Assembly: GCF_014530035.1 (NCBI RefSeq)
Contig: NZ_JACVMX010000007.1
Coordinates: 1-64,000, forward strand
Direction of reading: 5' to 3'
DNA from: Leucobacter sp. cx-328
GTDB lineage: Bacteria; Actinomycetota; Actinomycetes; Actinomycetales; Microbacteriaceae
Length of the DNA stretch: 64,000 nt
In this document: positions 7,361-16,973 of the stretch, piece by piece
Layout of the letters: every line of letters begins with the position of its first letter
Numbering within the stretch: the first letter of the stretch is position 1
The notes under the pieces: generated by a model
Seen by the model: only the letters and a program-made list of their open reading frames with translations
Databases searched by the model: none
Told to the model about the DNA's origin: nothing
Program-made: the position numbers and the translations under genes

Positions 7361-8998
7361 CTAGTTCTCCTGTGAATCGGTGTTGGCGGCTGAGGCAACG
7401 CTTTCGCGCTCGGCCGCAGCAACAAGCATCTGTGTGTATGGGTGCGTCGGAGCCCGGAGTACCTGTTCGGTGGTTCCAGATTCCACAATGTGCCCCGCTT
7501 GGAGCACCACTGTACGTGCAGCCACCCGGGCAACGACCCCGAGGTCGTGAGTAATGAACAGAATTGCCAGGCCAAACGAATCGCGCAGGCGTGTGAGCAA
7601 CTCTAGGATCTGTGCCTGCACCGAGACATCGAGCGCAGAGACGCTCTCATCACAGATAAGTAGCTCAGGGTTCGGTGCGAGCGCACGCGCGATTGCCACG
7701 CGCTGGCGCTGACCGCCAGACAGCTGCGACGGCCTGCGCGACGCGAACGACGGATCGAGTTCAACGAGCCGCATGAGCTCCTCGAGATCAGACGCGGGGC
7801 GACCGACAGCGGCAAGCGCCTCGGTGAGGGAGCGCCCGATGGTGAAGGCCGGGTTGAGGGTCGAGTACGGATCTTGAAAGACAATCTGCATCTGACCGGG
7901 CTTGCGGCCGCGGCGACCGGCGGGTAGCTGCTCGCCGCCGAGCGTGACCGTGCCAGCGTCGGGCACGTCGAGACCAGCGATGCACCGCGCGAACGTTGAC
8001 TTGCCAGAGCCTGACTCGCCCACGAGCGCAACGATCTCACCGGCGGCAACGTCGACCGCCGCGTCTGACAAGACCGTACGCGCGCCGAAGCGCTTCGTGA
8101 TGCCGCGCGCGCTGAGGACGGCGGGTGCGGTGGGGCTGATGGATCCGCGCGCATCGCCCGCGTCGGTGACCGAGGGGTTCGCCGCGAGCAGCGCTCGGGT
8201 GTACGTGTGCCGCGGATCGGCCAGTACCGAATCAGTTCGCCCGCGCTCGACGACCTCGCCGCCACGCATGACGATGAGCTCTTCTGCGCGACCCGACACG
8301 ATGCCGAGGTCGTGGCTGATGAGCAGCACGCACATGTCGTGCTTGCGCTGTAGCTCACGCAGCAGGTCAAGCACCTCGCCCTGGTTGCTCGCGTCGAGCG
8401 CGGTCGTCGGCTCGTCTGCGATGAGCAGGCGCGGCTCTGCCGCAAGCGCCGCCGCGATCGCGACGCGCTGCCGCATGCCGCCCGAAAGTTCGCTCGGGTA
8501 TCGCTTCGCGATCTCGGCCGGCAGGTGCACCTCGGCGAGACGCCTGGTGACCTCGGTCGCGAGATCGGTCTTGCTCAGCGGTGATCCTTCGTGGCGAGCA
8601 CGGGCGCGGATCGTCGCAGCAATTTGCTCACCGCAGCGAATGACCGGACTCAGGCTCGTGAACGGGTCTTGCAACAGCAGCACCGCGCGGCGCCCGCGTA
8701 CCTCTGCCCAGTCGGATTCTGACGTGCTGGCGAGGTTGAAGGGGGCGTCGTCGATCCGCATGTCACCCTCGGCCGAGGTGCCGCGGGGCAGCAGGCCGGT
8801 GATCGCGCGTGCGGTCATGGTCTTGCCAGAACCCGATTCGCCGATGATCGCGAGCGTGGTGCCAGGGGTGATGTTGAGGTCGAGCGGCTGCACGATTGGG
8901 CCGGCGGGGCCGTCGACCGCGAGGCCGCGGACGGATACGCCGCGGGCTGCCTGGGCGCCAGCTGCCTGGCTGCCCTGCGCTGAAACTGCGGGGGTCAT
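7361..8998 (-). CDS. Dipeptide/oligopeptide ABC transporter, fused twin ATPase
   Basis: A 545-residue fusion of two ABC ATPase domains (DppD-like then DppF-like), each with Walker A (GESGSGKT at about residue 55; GESGSGKS at about 330), an ABC signature (LSGGMRQRVAIA; LSGGQRQRVAIA) and Walker B (LLIADEPTTALD; LLICDESVSALD). It powers peptide import together with the two permeases and binding protein encoded just upstream on the same strand. Its start overlaps the stop of the permease gene. The second Walker B ends in DES rather than DEP, which is common in this family. Confidence 0.93.
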   Translation of the reverse strand: MTPAVSAQGSQAAGAQAARGVSVRGLAVDGPAGPIVQPLDLNITPGTTLAIIGESGSGKTMTARAITGLLPRGTSAEGDMRIDDAPFNLASTSESDWAEVRGRRAVLLLQDPFTSLSPVIRCGEQIAATIRARARHEGSPLSKTDLATEVTRRLAEVHLPAEIAKRYPSELSGGMRQRVAIAAALAAEPRLLIADEPTTALDASNQGEVLDLLRELQRKHDMCVLLISHDLGIVSGRAEELIVMRGGEVVERGRTDSVLADPRHTYTRALLAANPSVTDAGDARGSISPTAPAVLSARGITKRFGARTVLSDAAVDVAAGEIVALVGESGSGKSTFARCIAGLDVPDAGTVTLGGEQLPAGRRGRKPGQMQIVFQDPYSTLNPAFTIGRSLTEALAAVGRPASDLEELMRLVELDPSFASRRPSQLSGGQRQRVAIARALAPNPELLICDESVSALDVSVQAQILELLTRLRDSFGLAILFITHDLGVVARVAARTVVLQAGHIVESGTTEQVLRAPTHPYTQMLVAAAERESVASAANTDSQEN

Positions 8999-9870
8999 TG
9001 GATTCCCTTCGCGCGGAGGCGCTCGCCGAGGTGATCGCCGAGCAGGTTGATCGCCATCGTCACCGCGATGATGAGGAGGGCGGGCACCAGGAGCATTGCG
9101 GGGTTGTCGAGCATGATGCTGCGGCCGTCAGCGATCTGGCGACCCCAGTCGGGGGTGCCCGGCGCGACGCCGATGCCGAGGAACGACAGCGATGACAGCG
9201 TCACGAGCGCGATGCCGAGGTTGAGCATGAAGTTCGTCACGATGAGCGGCCACACGTTGGGAACGATGTGGACGTACATAACGCGCGCGGGGGAGAGCGC
9301 GAGCATCTGGCCAGCCTCGACATAGGGTCGGGGCGCCTGCTCGATGACGCCCGCGCGCACGATGCGGATGTCTGAGGGCGCGAAGAGCACGATGAGCATG
9401 CCGACGGTGACCCAGTACCCCGCGCCGAAGATGCCCGCGACAACGATGGCGACGAGCATGACGGGAAGTGACAGGAGGATGTCGACGATCCGCCCAATAA
9501 CGGTGTCGGTGAAGCCACCGAGGTAACCGGCGAGCGTGCCGAAGATGATCGCGAGGATCATGGAGCCCGCCGCGATCACGAGCGGGCCGGCGACGGCCGA
9601 GCCGGTGCCAGCGAGCGTGAGCATGAGGATGTCGCGGCCGAGCTCGTCAGTGCCGAGCGGGTGGCCGTCGAAGCCCATGGGCAGGAGCGAATCGAGGATG
9701 CTCTGCTTCGTCGCCGCGTCTTGCAAGAAGGGCGAGATGATCGCGAGCACCGCGACGAGCGCGAGGAACACGAGCGAGACAATCACGACGGTGTTGCCGC
9801 GCCTGCGGCCGAGACCACGGCCGGTCTTCGGTAGCTGCGTCGGTGAGAGCGAGGTAGTGGGGCGGATCAT
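8995..9870 (-). CDS. Peptide ABC transporter permease (DppC type)
   Basis: A 291-residue inner-membrane permease with six hydrophobic spans; one is at the N-terminus after a basic leader. The EAA-type loop lies near AGQMLALSPARVMYVHIVPN. It pairs with the neighbouring DppB-type permease to form the channel. The ATGA overlaps at both ends show translational coupling within the operon. Confidence 0.92.
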   Translation of the reverse strand: MIRPTTSLSPTQLPKTGRGLGRRRGNTVVIVSLVFLALVAVLAIISPFLQDAATKQSILDSLLPMGFDGHPLGTDELGRDILMLTLAGTGSAVAGPLVIAAGSMILAIIFGTLAGYLGGFTDTVIGRIVDILLSLPVMLVAIVVAGIFGAGYWVTVGMLIVLFAPSDIRIVRAGVIEQAPRPYVEAGQMLALSPARVMYVHIVPNVWPLIVTNFMLNLGIALVTLSSLSFLGIGVAPGTPDWGRQIADGRSIMLDNPAMLLVPALLIIAVTMAINLLGDHLGERLRAKGIQ

Positions 9871-10823
9871 GCGCTGAGCTCCCGTCCACGTACGCGCGGA
9901 TCAAGCAGCAGGTAGCTGAGATCCACGATGATGGTGATGATCGCGATCGTCGCCGCGATGAGTAGCGTGACTGCCTGCACGACAGGCAGATCCTTGAAGA
10001 GGACCGACTCCTGCAGCAGTGAGCCGATGCCGGGCAGCGAGAACACCGTCTCGACGATGATCGTGCCACCGACGATGAACGTGAGGATCAGGCCCGCGCC
10101 CGTGATGATGGGGATCGCAGCCGAGCGGAGCGCGATTGTGCGTACCTCGCGCTCGGACAGGCCGCGCGACCGCGCGAACGTGACCGAATCGCTGCCGAGC
10201 TCGCGGAGCACCGCGGCGCGGGTCATCCGCATGAGGATTGCGCCGATGCCGGATGCGAGCACGATCGCGGGCAGGGTGAGATGCCACAGCACATCGAGTG
10301 CACCCTTGCCGCCGCCGTACGCGGGGAACAGCGGGATGAGCATCGAGAACAGGTACAGCAGCAGAATCGCGAGCGCGAATGACGGCGCCGACAGCCCGAG
10401 CAGCGCGAGTGCGCTGGTCAGGCGGTCGGTTGCCTTGCCCTCGCGGGCAGCTGCGATGATGCCGAGCGGGATCGCGGTGACGACCGCGACCAAGAACGAC
10501 AGGAGGACGAGCGCGACCGTGCTGCCGAGTCGCTCACCGATGACGGTCGTCACCGGCTGCTGCATGCGGATCGACTCACCGAAGTCGCCCTGCAGGGCGG
10601 CCCAGAGCCAATCGAAGTACCGCACGAGGAACGGCTCATCGAGGTGATACTGGGCGCGGATCGCGGCAACGGCCTCAGGCGAAGATGGCCGGTTGCCGAG
10701 CAGGTTTTTGACGATGTCGCCCGGCGCAAGGTAGACGAGCGAATACGTCAGGAACGAGATCAGCAGCAGGATCACGATCACGCCGAGAAGGCGGATCGCG
10801 ATCGTGCGTGCGAGCCGGTTCAT
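9867..10823 (-). CDS. Peptide ABC transporter permease (DppB type)
   Basis: A 318-residue permease with the DppB/OppB features: an N-terminal span, the LAPGDIVKNLLGNRPSSPEA periplasmic segment, and an EAA loop (SRGLSEREVRTIALRSAAIPI). It is coupled to the DppC-type gene downstream (ATGA) and to the binding-protein gene upstream (overlap at 10820-10823). Confidence 0.92.
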   Translation of the reverse strand: MNRLARTIAIRLLGVIVILLLISFLTYSLVYLAPGDIVKNLLGNRPSSPEAVAAIRAQYHLDEPFLVRYFDWLWAALQGDFGESIRMQQPVTTVIGERLGSTVALVLLSFLVAVVTAIPLGIIAAAREGKATDRLTSALALLGLSAPSFALAILLLYLFSMLIPLFPAYGGGKGALDVLWHLTLPAIVLASGIGAILMRMTRAAVLRELGSDSVTFARSRGLSEREVRTIALRSAAIPIITGAGLILTFIVGGTIIVETVFSLPGIGSLLQESVLFKDLPVVQAVTLLIAATIAIITIIVDLSYLLLDPRVRGRELSA

Positions 10824-12454
10824 TCAGCCGCGTAGAGCTCTGCGCCCCACGGTCCGATGAAGGAGTACGGCGAGAAGTCGCTCAGGCCGACGTTACCCGA
10901 GAAGTAGGTGAGGCTCTGGCCCCACCACAGTGGTGAGGTCGCGGTCTCTGCGGCATTGAGCTCTTCGAGCTGCACGAGCAGGTCGATCTGCTTCTTCGGA
11001 TCGGTCTCAGCCGATGCCTCGGCGATGAGCTTTACCGCCTCATCGCTTTCGAAGCTGTTCGAGTTGTCAACGCCGAGCAGGTAGCTGTTGATCTCAGCGG
11101 GGTTGCCGGTCGTCGGCAGGTACCACATGAAGCCGAGGCCGTGCTCGCCGTCACCGACGGTTGCGAGCCACTCTTCGATGGGTACCTCACGCACCTTCAC
11201 GGTGATGCCGATGGTCTTGAGGTTCTCAGCGAGCGACTGGGCCGCGGTGCCGAGCTGCTGGCCCGTGTTCGGGTAGGTGAGTTCGGTCGTGAAGCCCTCG
11301 GGAACCGACGACTTCTTGAGGTACTCTGCTGCCTTCTTGAGGTCGAAGCTGTTCGCCTTGACCTTGCCCAGGATCTCGCGTGCTTCCTCAGGCGAGTACA
11401 CCTGGCTGAGTGTCTCGGGCGACATGATGGTGTTCGCTGGTTCACCGTAGCCGCGCAGCAGCTTCTCGACGATCGCGTCACGGTCTGCCGCGCTAGCGAT
11501 TGCCGCGCGTACGTTCGGGTCATCGAACGGCGCAACGCTCTGGTCGAACTGCAGGCCGACGTACGAGAAGTCGTTGAGCGCCTCTACGCGGCCGCCGTCG
11601 ATCTTCTCCCACTGCGCCACCTGGGTGAGGGGCACGTTGAGTGCGATGTCGAGATCGCCCTTCTGTGCTGCGAGCAGGCGAGTGTTCTCGTCAGAGATGA
11701 AGTCGACGCGGATCTCCTTCGCCTTCACCGGCTCACCAGCCCAGTTTTCGTTGGGGGTGAGGAGGGCGTGCGAATCGGGGGAGAACTCGGTGACCTGGTA
11801 CGGGCCTGTGCCGAGCAGCAGCGAGGTGCTCGTGCCGAGCTTGTTGCCGTGCTCCTGCGCGAACTTCTCCTGCGTGACGACGAGCGCGCCAGCGCTCGAG
11901 AGGTTCGCGAGGAAGGCCGCCTCGGGCGCCTTCGTCTTGATGGTGACCTCGTTGTCGCCGGTCACCTCTGCCGAAGCGAGGGCAGCCAGGTAGTAGTTGG
12001 TGCCGGGTGACGCTGCGGGATCCGCCGCATTGTTCAGGCTGAAGACCACGTCAGCCGGGGTGACGGGGTCGCCGTTCGCAAACTTTGCATCGGGACGCAG
12101 CGTGAACACGTAGGTGGTGTCATCGGGAGTCGTCCACTCTGATGCGAGCGCTGGCACGATCTCGCCCGAGGTCGAGATGCCGACGAGACCCTCCTGCACG
12201 GTCGCGTTGAGGTTGTAGTTGAGGATGCCGGCTTCCTGCGTGATCGACAGGTTCGACAGTGAACCAGGGAAGCCTACGGTCACACTGTCGAGCGTCTTGC
12301 CGCTGTCAGCCGGTGCAGCATCGTCGCTGCCTCCGGTGCTGCCGCATGCGGTGAGCGCGAGGGCGGCAACAATCGTGCCAGCAACCGCTGCTCCGCGAAG
12401 GGCGCGGCCACGACCGCGGTGTCGGTCGCGCGAAATCGAGGGGAGGGAACGCAT
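10820..12454 (-). CDS. Peptide ABC transporter substrate-binding lipoprotein
   Basis: A 544-residue extracytoplasmic solute-binding protein of family 5 (SBP_bac_5). The signal peptide ends in lipobox LTAC, followed by a Gly/Ser/Asp linker. The start at 12454 is chosen over an upstream TTG because GGAGAG precedes it closely. It opens the leftward operon SBP - DppB - DppC - DppDF - peptidase. The 135 bp before it hold its promoter; no regulator gene is adjacent. Confidence 0.92.
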   Translation of the reverse strand: MRSLPSISRDRHRGRGRALRGAAVAGTIVAALALTACGSTGGSDDAAPADSGKTLDSVTVGFPGSLSNLSITQEAGILNYNLNATVQEGLVGISTSGEIVPALASEWTTPDDTTYVFTLRPDAKFANGDPVTPADVVFSLNNAADPAASPGTNYYLAALASAEVTGDNEVTIKTKAPEAAFLANLSSAGALVVTQEKFAQEHGNKLGTSTSLLLGTGPYQVTEFSPDSHALLTPNENWAGEPVKAKEIRVDFISDENTRLLAAQKGDLDIALNVPLTQVAQWEKIDGGRVEALNDFSYVGLQFDQSVAPFDDPNVRAAIASAADRDAIVEKLLRGYGEPANTIMSPETLSQVYSPEEAREILGKVKANSFDLKKAAEYLKKSSVPEGFTTELTYPNTGQQLGTAAQSLAENLKTIGITVKVREVPIEEWLATVGDGEHGLGFMWYLPTTGNPAEINSYLLGVDNSNSFESDEAVKLIAEASAETDPKKQIDLLVQLEELNAAETATSPLWWGQSLTYFSGNVGLSDFSPYSFIGPWGAELYAAE

Positions 12455-12589
12455 GGGGCTCTCCAATCACTGAGTCTGTGCGGATGAGCCTACCCAGAGA
12501 TGCGGCCAAATGCCCCATTAGATTTCGTACGGTTACTTATTGCCTGAAGTGATGTCTATTCTGTGGCTTACTCTGGCGCTATCAAACGG

Positions 12590-13384
12590 CTATGCGACAG
12601 AGGGCAGGCGTTCGCCCGCGCGCACCGAAATTGAGAGATCATTCTCCGGCGGCGTGAAGGGGCAGGTCGTGTTCGGGTTGTACGCAAACGGCGGGTTCGT
12701 CGCGCGGTTGAAGTCGAGCACGAGCGAGCCATCCGCCTGCTCCTCAACCGCGAGGAACCGCACGAACTCAAAAGTCTCGTCGCCACGGGTCGCGTCGGTG
12801 AAGTGGATGCGCAGATCACCTGGCGTACCGAATAGCGTGAGCGCCTGGCGCTCGCCGTCGACCTCGAAGACCGCCTGACCTGGGGAATTGAAGTACTGCT
12901 TCGCGCCGGGAACCGCGCAATTCACCTCGACGCGCTCGCGGGGGAGCGGCTCAAAGCGTGCGGTCACTCGCCAGGCAGGATCGGCGGCAAACGTCGCAGT
13001 TCCCTCATACGCGGCGCGGATCGCTGATGCCGGATCCTGCGGACGTACCGAGATCCGCCCACTGCGCTCAGCCACCAAAATATTTACGTCGCCCCATGTG
13101 AGCAACTCTGCGCCCTGCTCCTCGAAGGGTCCGAACTGAATCTCACCAATTACGGGTTCGCCATTGTGAGCAACGTTGTCAGCCGCGGTGAACTCGATCA
13201 CGACCGTGTCAGCGGTCGGAGCGCTCCAGATGCCTGGCAGGCCAGCGAGGGCGGTCGGCTCAGCCGTCAGCCAGTGCAGCGCGTTCATGCTCAGCGGGCC
13301 GTGCGCGCTCGCACGACCGGCCTCAACCTTGTCGTGCCACGCGGCGTGCTCGGTGGCGAATGCGTGCTGATCCTGTGCTGACAT
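12590..13384 (-). CDS. DUF1684 family protein
   Basis: A 264-residue cytosolic protein of the DUF1684 family. It shows the family's WHDKVEAGRA N-terminus, SLNALHWL-type segment (here SMNALHWL) and the C-terminal DFNRATNPPFAYNPNTTCPFTPPEN signature. Function in the family is unknown. The start at 13384 fits the family N-terminus; longer in-frame sequence to 13645 is not protein-like and overlaps the divergent exporter. A -10-like TTATAC lies about 30 bp upstream on this strand. Confidence 0.85.
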   Translation of the reverse strand: MSAQDQHAFATEHAAWHDKVEAGRASAHGPLSMNALHWLTAEPTALAGLPGIWSAPTADTVVIEFTAADNVAHNGEPVIGEIQFGPFEEQGAELLTWGDVNILVAERSGRISVRPQDPASAIRAAYEGTATFAADPAWRVTARFEPLPRERVEVNCAVPGAKQYFNSPGQAVFEVDGERQALTLFGTPGDLRIHFTDATRGDETFEFVRFLAVEEQADGSLVLDFNRATNPPFAYNPNTTCPFTPPENDLSISVRAGERLPSVA

Positions 13385-13556
13385 GGGGAGTCCTCTCGCT
13401 GCTACTTCTGTATAAGTATTGTGATCCGCGCCCCTGAACGGAACCCTCAGCGTCACGCGGCGACATGCGCGCTCGCCGCCGCCGTCGGCAGGCCCGTGCA
13501 CGCTTGCCGCGAATTCCACTCCCGAACGTCGGTGGTGCGGAGTACGCTCCAAACAT

Positions 13557-15437
13557 ATGAGTATGCACGGTGGTCCAGCAGCACGCGGCGCCCGAGGTGG
13601 GGGCCGCGTGGCGTCAGCTGATGCCGCGGCACAGCGTGAGCGCAACCGTGAGGCGCCGAAGATCGATCGCCTCGGTGCGCGGATCGCAGAGCTCTTCCGC
13701 CCCTACCGTGGCCCGCTCATCATCATCGTTGTGCTCGTCATCTTGGCCGCAGGTCTTGGCGTCTTGCCACCGTTGCTCACACAGCAGGTCTTCGATGTCG
13801 GGCTTTTCCCGCTCGACGGCGGTGGGCCGAACATGCCAGAGCTCACGCGCCTGCTCATCATCATGGTCACGCTCTTCATCGTGTCGGCCGGCATCGGAGT
13901 GCTGCAGACGTACATGACCGCGCGCGTGGGCAACCGAGTCATGGGTGACCTGCGTGAGCGGCTGTTCACGCACCTGCAGTCGATGGAGCTCGCGTTCTTC
14001 ACCCGGACGAAGACGGGCGTGATTCAGTCGCGCATTCAGAACGACGTCGGCGGTGTCGCTGGCGTGCTGTCGAACACCGTCTCGAGCGTCATCGGCAATA
14101 CCGTGACCGTCATCGCTGCCTTTGTCGCGATGCTGCTGCTCAGCTGGCAGCTCACGCTCATTGCGGTCATCATCATGCCCGTGCTCGTCATCGCGCAGCG
14201 TCGCGTTGGTCAGGTGCGTGCGCGCATCGCCGGTCGCACGCAGGAGTCGCTGTCTGAGATGACCGCGATCACGCAGGAGACGCTGTCGGTGTCTGGCGTG
14301 CTGCTCGCGAAGACCTATGCCCGCGAGGGCATGGAGAGCGAGCGCTACGCGGCAGAGAACAGCAACCAGATCGCGCTGCAGGTGAAGCAGACGATGAGTG
14401 GCCAGGTGTTCTTCGCGCTCGTGAACATCTTTATGTCTGCGGTGCCGGCGATTGTGTATCTCTTCGCGGGGCTGATCCTCGCACGCGGCGGCGACGGGGC
14501 CATCGACATTACCGCCGGTACGATCGTCGCGTTCACGACGGTGCAGGCGCGACTGCTCTTCCCCCTCACCAACCTCATGCGGGTGGCACTCGACCTGCAG
14601 ACCTCGAAGGCGCTGTTCGCGCGCATCTTCGAGTACCTCGACTTGGATCCCGCGATCCGCGACACCGACGAAGCGCGCGAGCCTTCTGACGCGGCCGGGC
14701 GCGCTGGCTGCGTGGAGTTCACGAACGTCACCTTCCGATACGACGATGCTGCGCCAGGGGAGCGGCCAACGCTTGACGACGTGTCGTTCCGTGTCGGGGC
14801 TGGCGAGTTCGTGGCGTTCGTCGGCCCGTCTGGTTCAGGGAAGACGACGATTGGGTCGCTCATTCCGCGACTGTACGACGCGACCGATGGGGCAGTGAAG
14901 TACGCGGGTGACGACGTGCGTGAGCTGCGGCACGAGGCACTCGTCGACCGGGTTGGTGTCGTGACGCAGGAGCCCTATCTCTTCCATGCCTCCATCGCAG
15001 ACAACCTGCGGTACGCGAAGCCAGACGCGAGCGATGCCGAGCTTGAGCGCGTGGCACGCATGGCGAACATCCACGACACCATCACCGGATTCGCCGACGG
15101 TTACGAGACGATTGTTGGCGAGCGCGGCTACCGGCTCTCAGGCGGCGAGAAACAGCGCATCGCGATTGCCCGCGTGCTCCTCAAAGACCCGCGCGTGCTC
15201 GTGCTCGACGAGGCTACGAGCGCACTCGACACCGTCAACGAGCGCGTCGTGCAGCGCGCGCTCGACTCTGCCCGCACAGGCCGCACGACGATTGCGATCG
15301 CGCACCGCCTCTCGACGATCGTTGGCGCCGACCGCATCTACGTGGTGTCTGCCGGCCGCATCGTCGAGTCTGGTACCCACGATGAGCTGCTCGCCCGCGG
15401 TGGCCACTACGCCGAGCTCTATGAACAGCAGCGGTAA
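13557..15437 (+). CDS. ABC exporter, fused membrane and ATPase domains
   Basis: A 626-residue half-transporter that should work as a homodimer. A Gly/Ala/Arg-rich N-terminal tail (1-40) precedes six membrane spans (about 55-345). The ATPase domain follows (about 380-620) with Walker A GPSGSGKTT, signature LSGGEKQRIAIAR, Walker B VLVLDEATSALD and H-loop IAHRLST. It exports a lipid, drug or peptide; the substrate is not shown. It is divergent from the DUF1684 gene and is followed after 9 bp by rlmH. Confidence 0.9.
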   Translation: MSMHGGPAARGARGGGRVASADAAAQRERNREAPKIDRLGARIAELFRPYRGPLIIIVVLVILAAGLGVLPPLLTQQVFDVGLFPLDGGGPNMPELTRLLIIMVTLFIVSAGIGVLQTYMTARVGNRVMGDLRERLFTHLQSMELAFFTRTKTGVIQSRIQNDVGGVAGVLSNTVSSVIGNTVTVIAAFVAMLLLSWQLTLIAVIIMPVLVIAQRRVGQVRARIAGRTQESLSEMTAITQETLSVSGVLLAKTYAREGMESERYAAENSNQIALQVKQTMSGQVFFALVNIFMSAVPAIVYLFAGLILARGGDGAIDITAGTIVAFTTVQARLLFPLTNLMRVALDLQTSKALFARIFEYLDLDPAIRDTDEAREPSDAAGRAGCVEFTNVTFRYDDAAPGERPTLDDVSFRVGAGEFVAFVGPSGSGKTTIGSLIPRLYDATDGAVKYAGDDVRELRHEALVDRVGVVTQEPYLFHASIADNLRYAKPDASDAELERVARMANIHDTITGFADGYETIVGERGYRLSGGEKQRIAIARVLLKDPRVLVLDEATSALDTVNERVVQRALDSARTGRTTIAIAHRLSTIVGADRIYVVSAGRIVESGTHDELLARGGHYAELYEQQR

Positions 15438-15446
15438 TCTTGTCGT

Positions 15447-15905
15447 GTGAGCGTAAAGGTCCTGGCCGTTGGCAAAAAGCACGAGAGTTGGGTCAGCGAC
15501 GGCATTGCGCGCTACGAGAAGCGGCTGCGTAAGCCCTTCGACGTCTCGTGGCAGCTGCTGCCGCACTCGTCGCGCGAGGGCGAGCACGCCCGCGCTGAGG
15601 AGTCTGAGCGCATCCTCGCCAAGGTCGACCGCGACGCTTTCCTCGTGCTCCTCGATGAGCGCGGCAAGAACGTCGATTCGCCGAAGCTCGCGCGCACGCT
15701 GCAGGGCGCGTTCGACGCCGGTCGCTCGATCGTGATCGTCATCGGCGGAGCCTATGGCGTCGACGACTCCGTGCGCCAGCGCGCCGACTTCGTCTGGAGC
15801 CTCTCTGCGCTCGTCTTCCCGCACCAGCTCGTGCGCTTGATTCTCGCCGAGCAGCTCTACCGCGCGCAGGAGATCGCGGGCAATCGCCCGTACCATCACG
15901 TGTAA
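15447..15905 (+). CDS. rlmH: 23S rRNA pseudouridine-1915 N3-methyltransferase RlmH
   Basis: A 152-residue SPOUT methyltransferase that modifies pseudouridine 1915 in helix 69 of 23S rRNA. The SAM-binding knot is visible in IVIVIGGAYGVDDSVRQRAD and the C-terminal tail LYRAQEIAGNRPYHHV is diagnostic. Length is normal for the family. GTG start at 15447. It is 9 bp after the ABC exporter gene and probably cotranscribed with it. Confidence 0.93.
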   Translation: MSVKVLAVGKKHESWVSDGIARYEKRLRKPFDVSWQLLPHSSREGEHARAEESERILAKVDRDAFLVLLDERGKNVDSPKLARTLQGAFDAGRSIVIVIGGAYGVDDSVRQRADFVWSLSALVFPHQLVRLILAEQLYRAQEIAGNRPYHHV

Positions 15906-15914
15906 TTCCCACAT

Positions 15915-15937
15915 GTGGGGGCGCGGATCAGCCCCAC
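15915..15937 (+). terminator. Weak hairpin after rlmH
   Basis: GTGGGG (15915-15920) pairs with CCCCAC (15932-15937), 10 bp after rlmH. There is no T-run. A GCGCGGATC word lies in the loop. Confidence 0.35.
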
Positions 15938-15972
15938 CCTGAAATGTCAGTGGTCCCACCTACGCTACTGTC

Positions 15973-16377
15973 ATGAACCCGATCCGCCTCGCCACGCGCC
16001 ACCTCACCGCACACCAGTGCTCACGCGCAGCCTCGCGTGTGCCCGCGCACCAGCGCGTCCGCGCTCGCGCTCGTCTCCGTGAGCGAAGCCGCGTTGGCAT
16101 TGCGAGACCCGTGCCCGTGCGCATCGTCTGCCGCAGTGCGCACGCGATCGAGATCGAAAACCGGAGCGACGAGCGCCTGCGCCTCGTGCGCTTCGCGCTC
16201 GCTGGTGGCGGCATGCTCGGGCTCTCGTTGCCGTGTTCCCTCGAGCCCGGTGAACGGCTGCGCGTGACCGTGCGCGGGGTGGGTGATCCTGACATCGCTT
16301 CTGCAGGTGACGCAATGCTCGTGCTGAGGTGGTTCCAAGCCGATGGTGAGGAGCTCCTATGGCCGATTGCGCTCTAG
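15973..16377 (+). CDS. Hypothetical protein
   Basis: A 134-residue protein. The first 50 residues are Arg-rich. The remainder (VRIVCRSAHAIEIENRSDERL... LRWFQADGEELLWPIAL) looks like a single beta-sandwich domain with no membrane span or known catalytic motif. No function is assigned. Frame choice rests on the protein-like C-terminal half. No strong ribosome binding site is visible for the ATG at 15973, so the start could be further in. Confidence 0.55.
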   Translation: MNPIRLATRHLTAHQCSRAASRVPAHQRVRARARLRERSRVGIARPVPVRIVCRSAHAIEIENRSDERLRLVRFALAGGGMLGLSLPCSLEPGERLRVTVRGVGDPDIASAGDAMLVLRWFQADGEELLWPIAL

Positions 16378-16514
16378 TGTCAAGAGCCATTTTTGCCACT
16401 AGAGGCGACACGCCGGAAGGGGGTGTGTGGGGAAATGTGCGGTGAGGCGATCTGCCTGTGGATAACTCCGAATTAGGGGCGAAACTATGCCGAACGTTCT
16501 CCCCAGTTTGAAAG

Positions 16515-16528
16515 TTCCACCGGTGGAA
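16515..16528. promoter_or_regulatory. Perfect palindrome upstream of nrdH
   Basis: TTCCACCGGTGGAA is a 14-bp perfect palindrome about 30 bp before the first NrdR-like box. It may be another regulator site in the nrdH promoter region. The rest of 16378-16643 shows no coding sequence. Confidence 0.35.
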
Positions 16529-16555
16529 AATCGGTGGATAACTACATCCTTGTAA

Positions 16556-16603
16556 CTACATCATGTTGTGGTTGGCGGTCATGTGGTTCACTAGATGTTG
16601 TGC
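16556..16603 (+). promoter_or_regulatory. Two NrdR-like boxes upstream of nrdH
   Basis: CTACATCATGTTGTGG (16556-16571) and TCACTAGATGTTGTGC (16588-16603) are similar quasi-palindromes whose centres are exactly 32 bp apart, about three helical turns. This pairing and spacing is the known layout of NrdR repressor boxes in front of ribonucleotide reductase genes. They lie 40 bp before nrdH. Confidence 0.75.
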
Positions 16604-16643
16604 CTCACCGAGGTCACCGAAGTTTTTGCGAGAAGGGAAGTTC

Positions 16644-16877
16644 ATGGCTATCACGGTCTACACCAAGCCCTCGTGCGTGCAGTGCACCGCGACCTACCGG
16701 GCGCTCGACAGCAAGGGCATTGAGTACGACGTGCTCGATCTTTCTGAAGACGAAACTGCGCTGCAGACCGTCAAGGAGCTCGGCTATCTGCAGGCTCCCG
16801 TCGTCGTCACTGACGAAGGCCACTGGTCGGGCTTCCGCCCCGACAAGATCGCTGAGTTGGCAAGCCGCCTAGCCTAA
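16644..16877 (+). CDS. nrdH: Glutaredoxin-like protein NrdH
   Basis: A 77-residue thioredoxin-fold electron donor for class Ib ribonucleotide reductase. The redox motif is C11-V-Q-C14; the C-terminal WSGFRPDKI segment is typical of NrdH and lets it accept electrons from thioredoxin reductase. The start at 16644 follows AGAAGGGA. nrdE follows in the same direction after 173 bp that contain a strong hairpin but no nrdI. Confidence 0.92.
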   Translation: MAITVYTKPSCVQCTATYRALDSKGIEYDVLDLSEDETALQTVKELGYLQAPVVVTDEGHWSGFRPDKIAELASRLA

Positions 16878-16933
16878 GCCCGTGTCTCACGGGGCGTTCT
16901 ACGGCAGAGGGCACCGCGAGTTCACATACTGAC

Positions 16934-16973
16934 TCTGGGGTTCCCCGCGCAATGGCGCTCGGGGAACCCCAGA
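16934..16973 (+). terminator. Strong hairpin between nrdH and nrdE
   Basis: A 13-bp stem, TCTGGGGTTCCCC (16934-16946) with its reverse complement at 16961-16973, is followed by AAAAGTAT rather than T. It could be an RNA processing or partial-termination site that sets a higher level of nrdH than nrdE. Confidence 0.5.
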
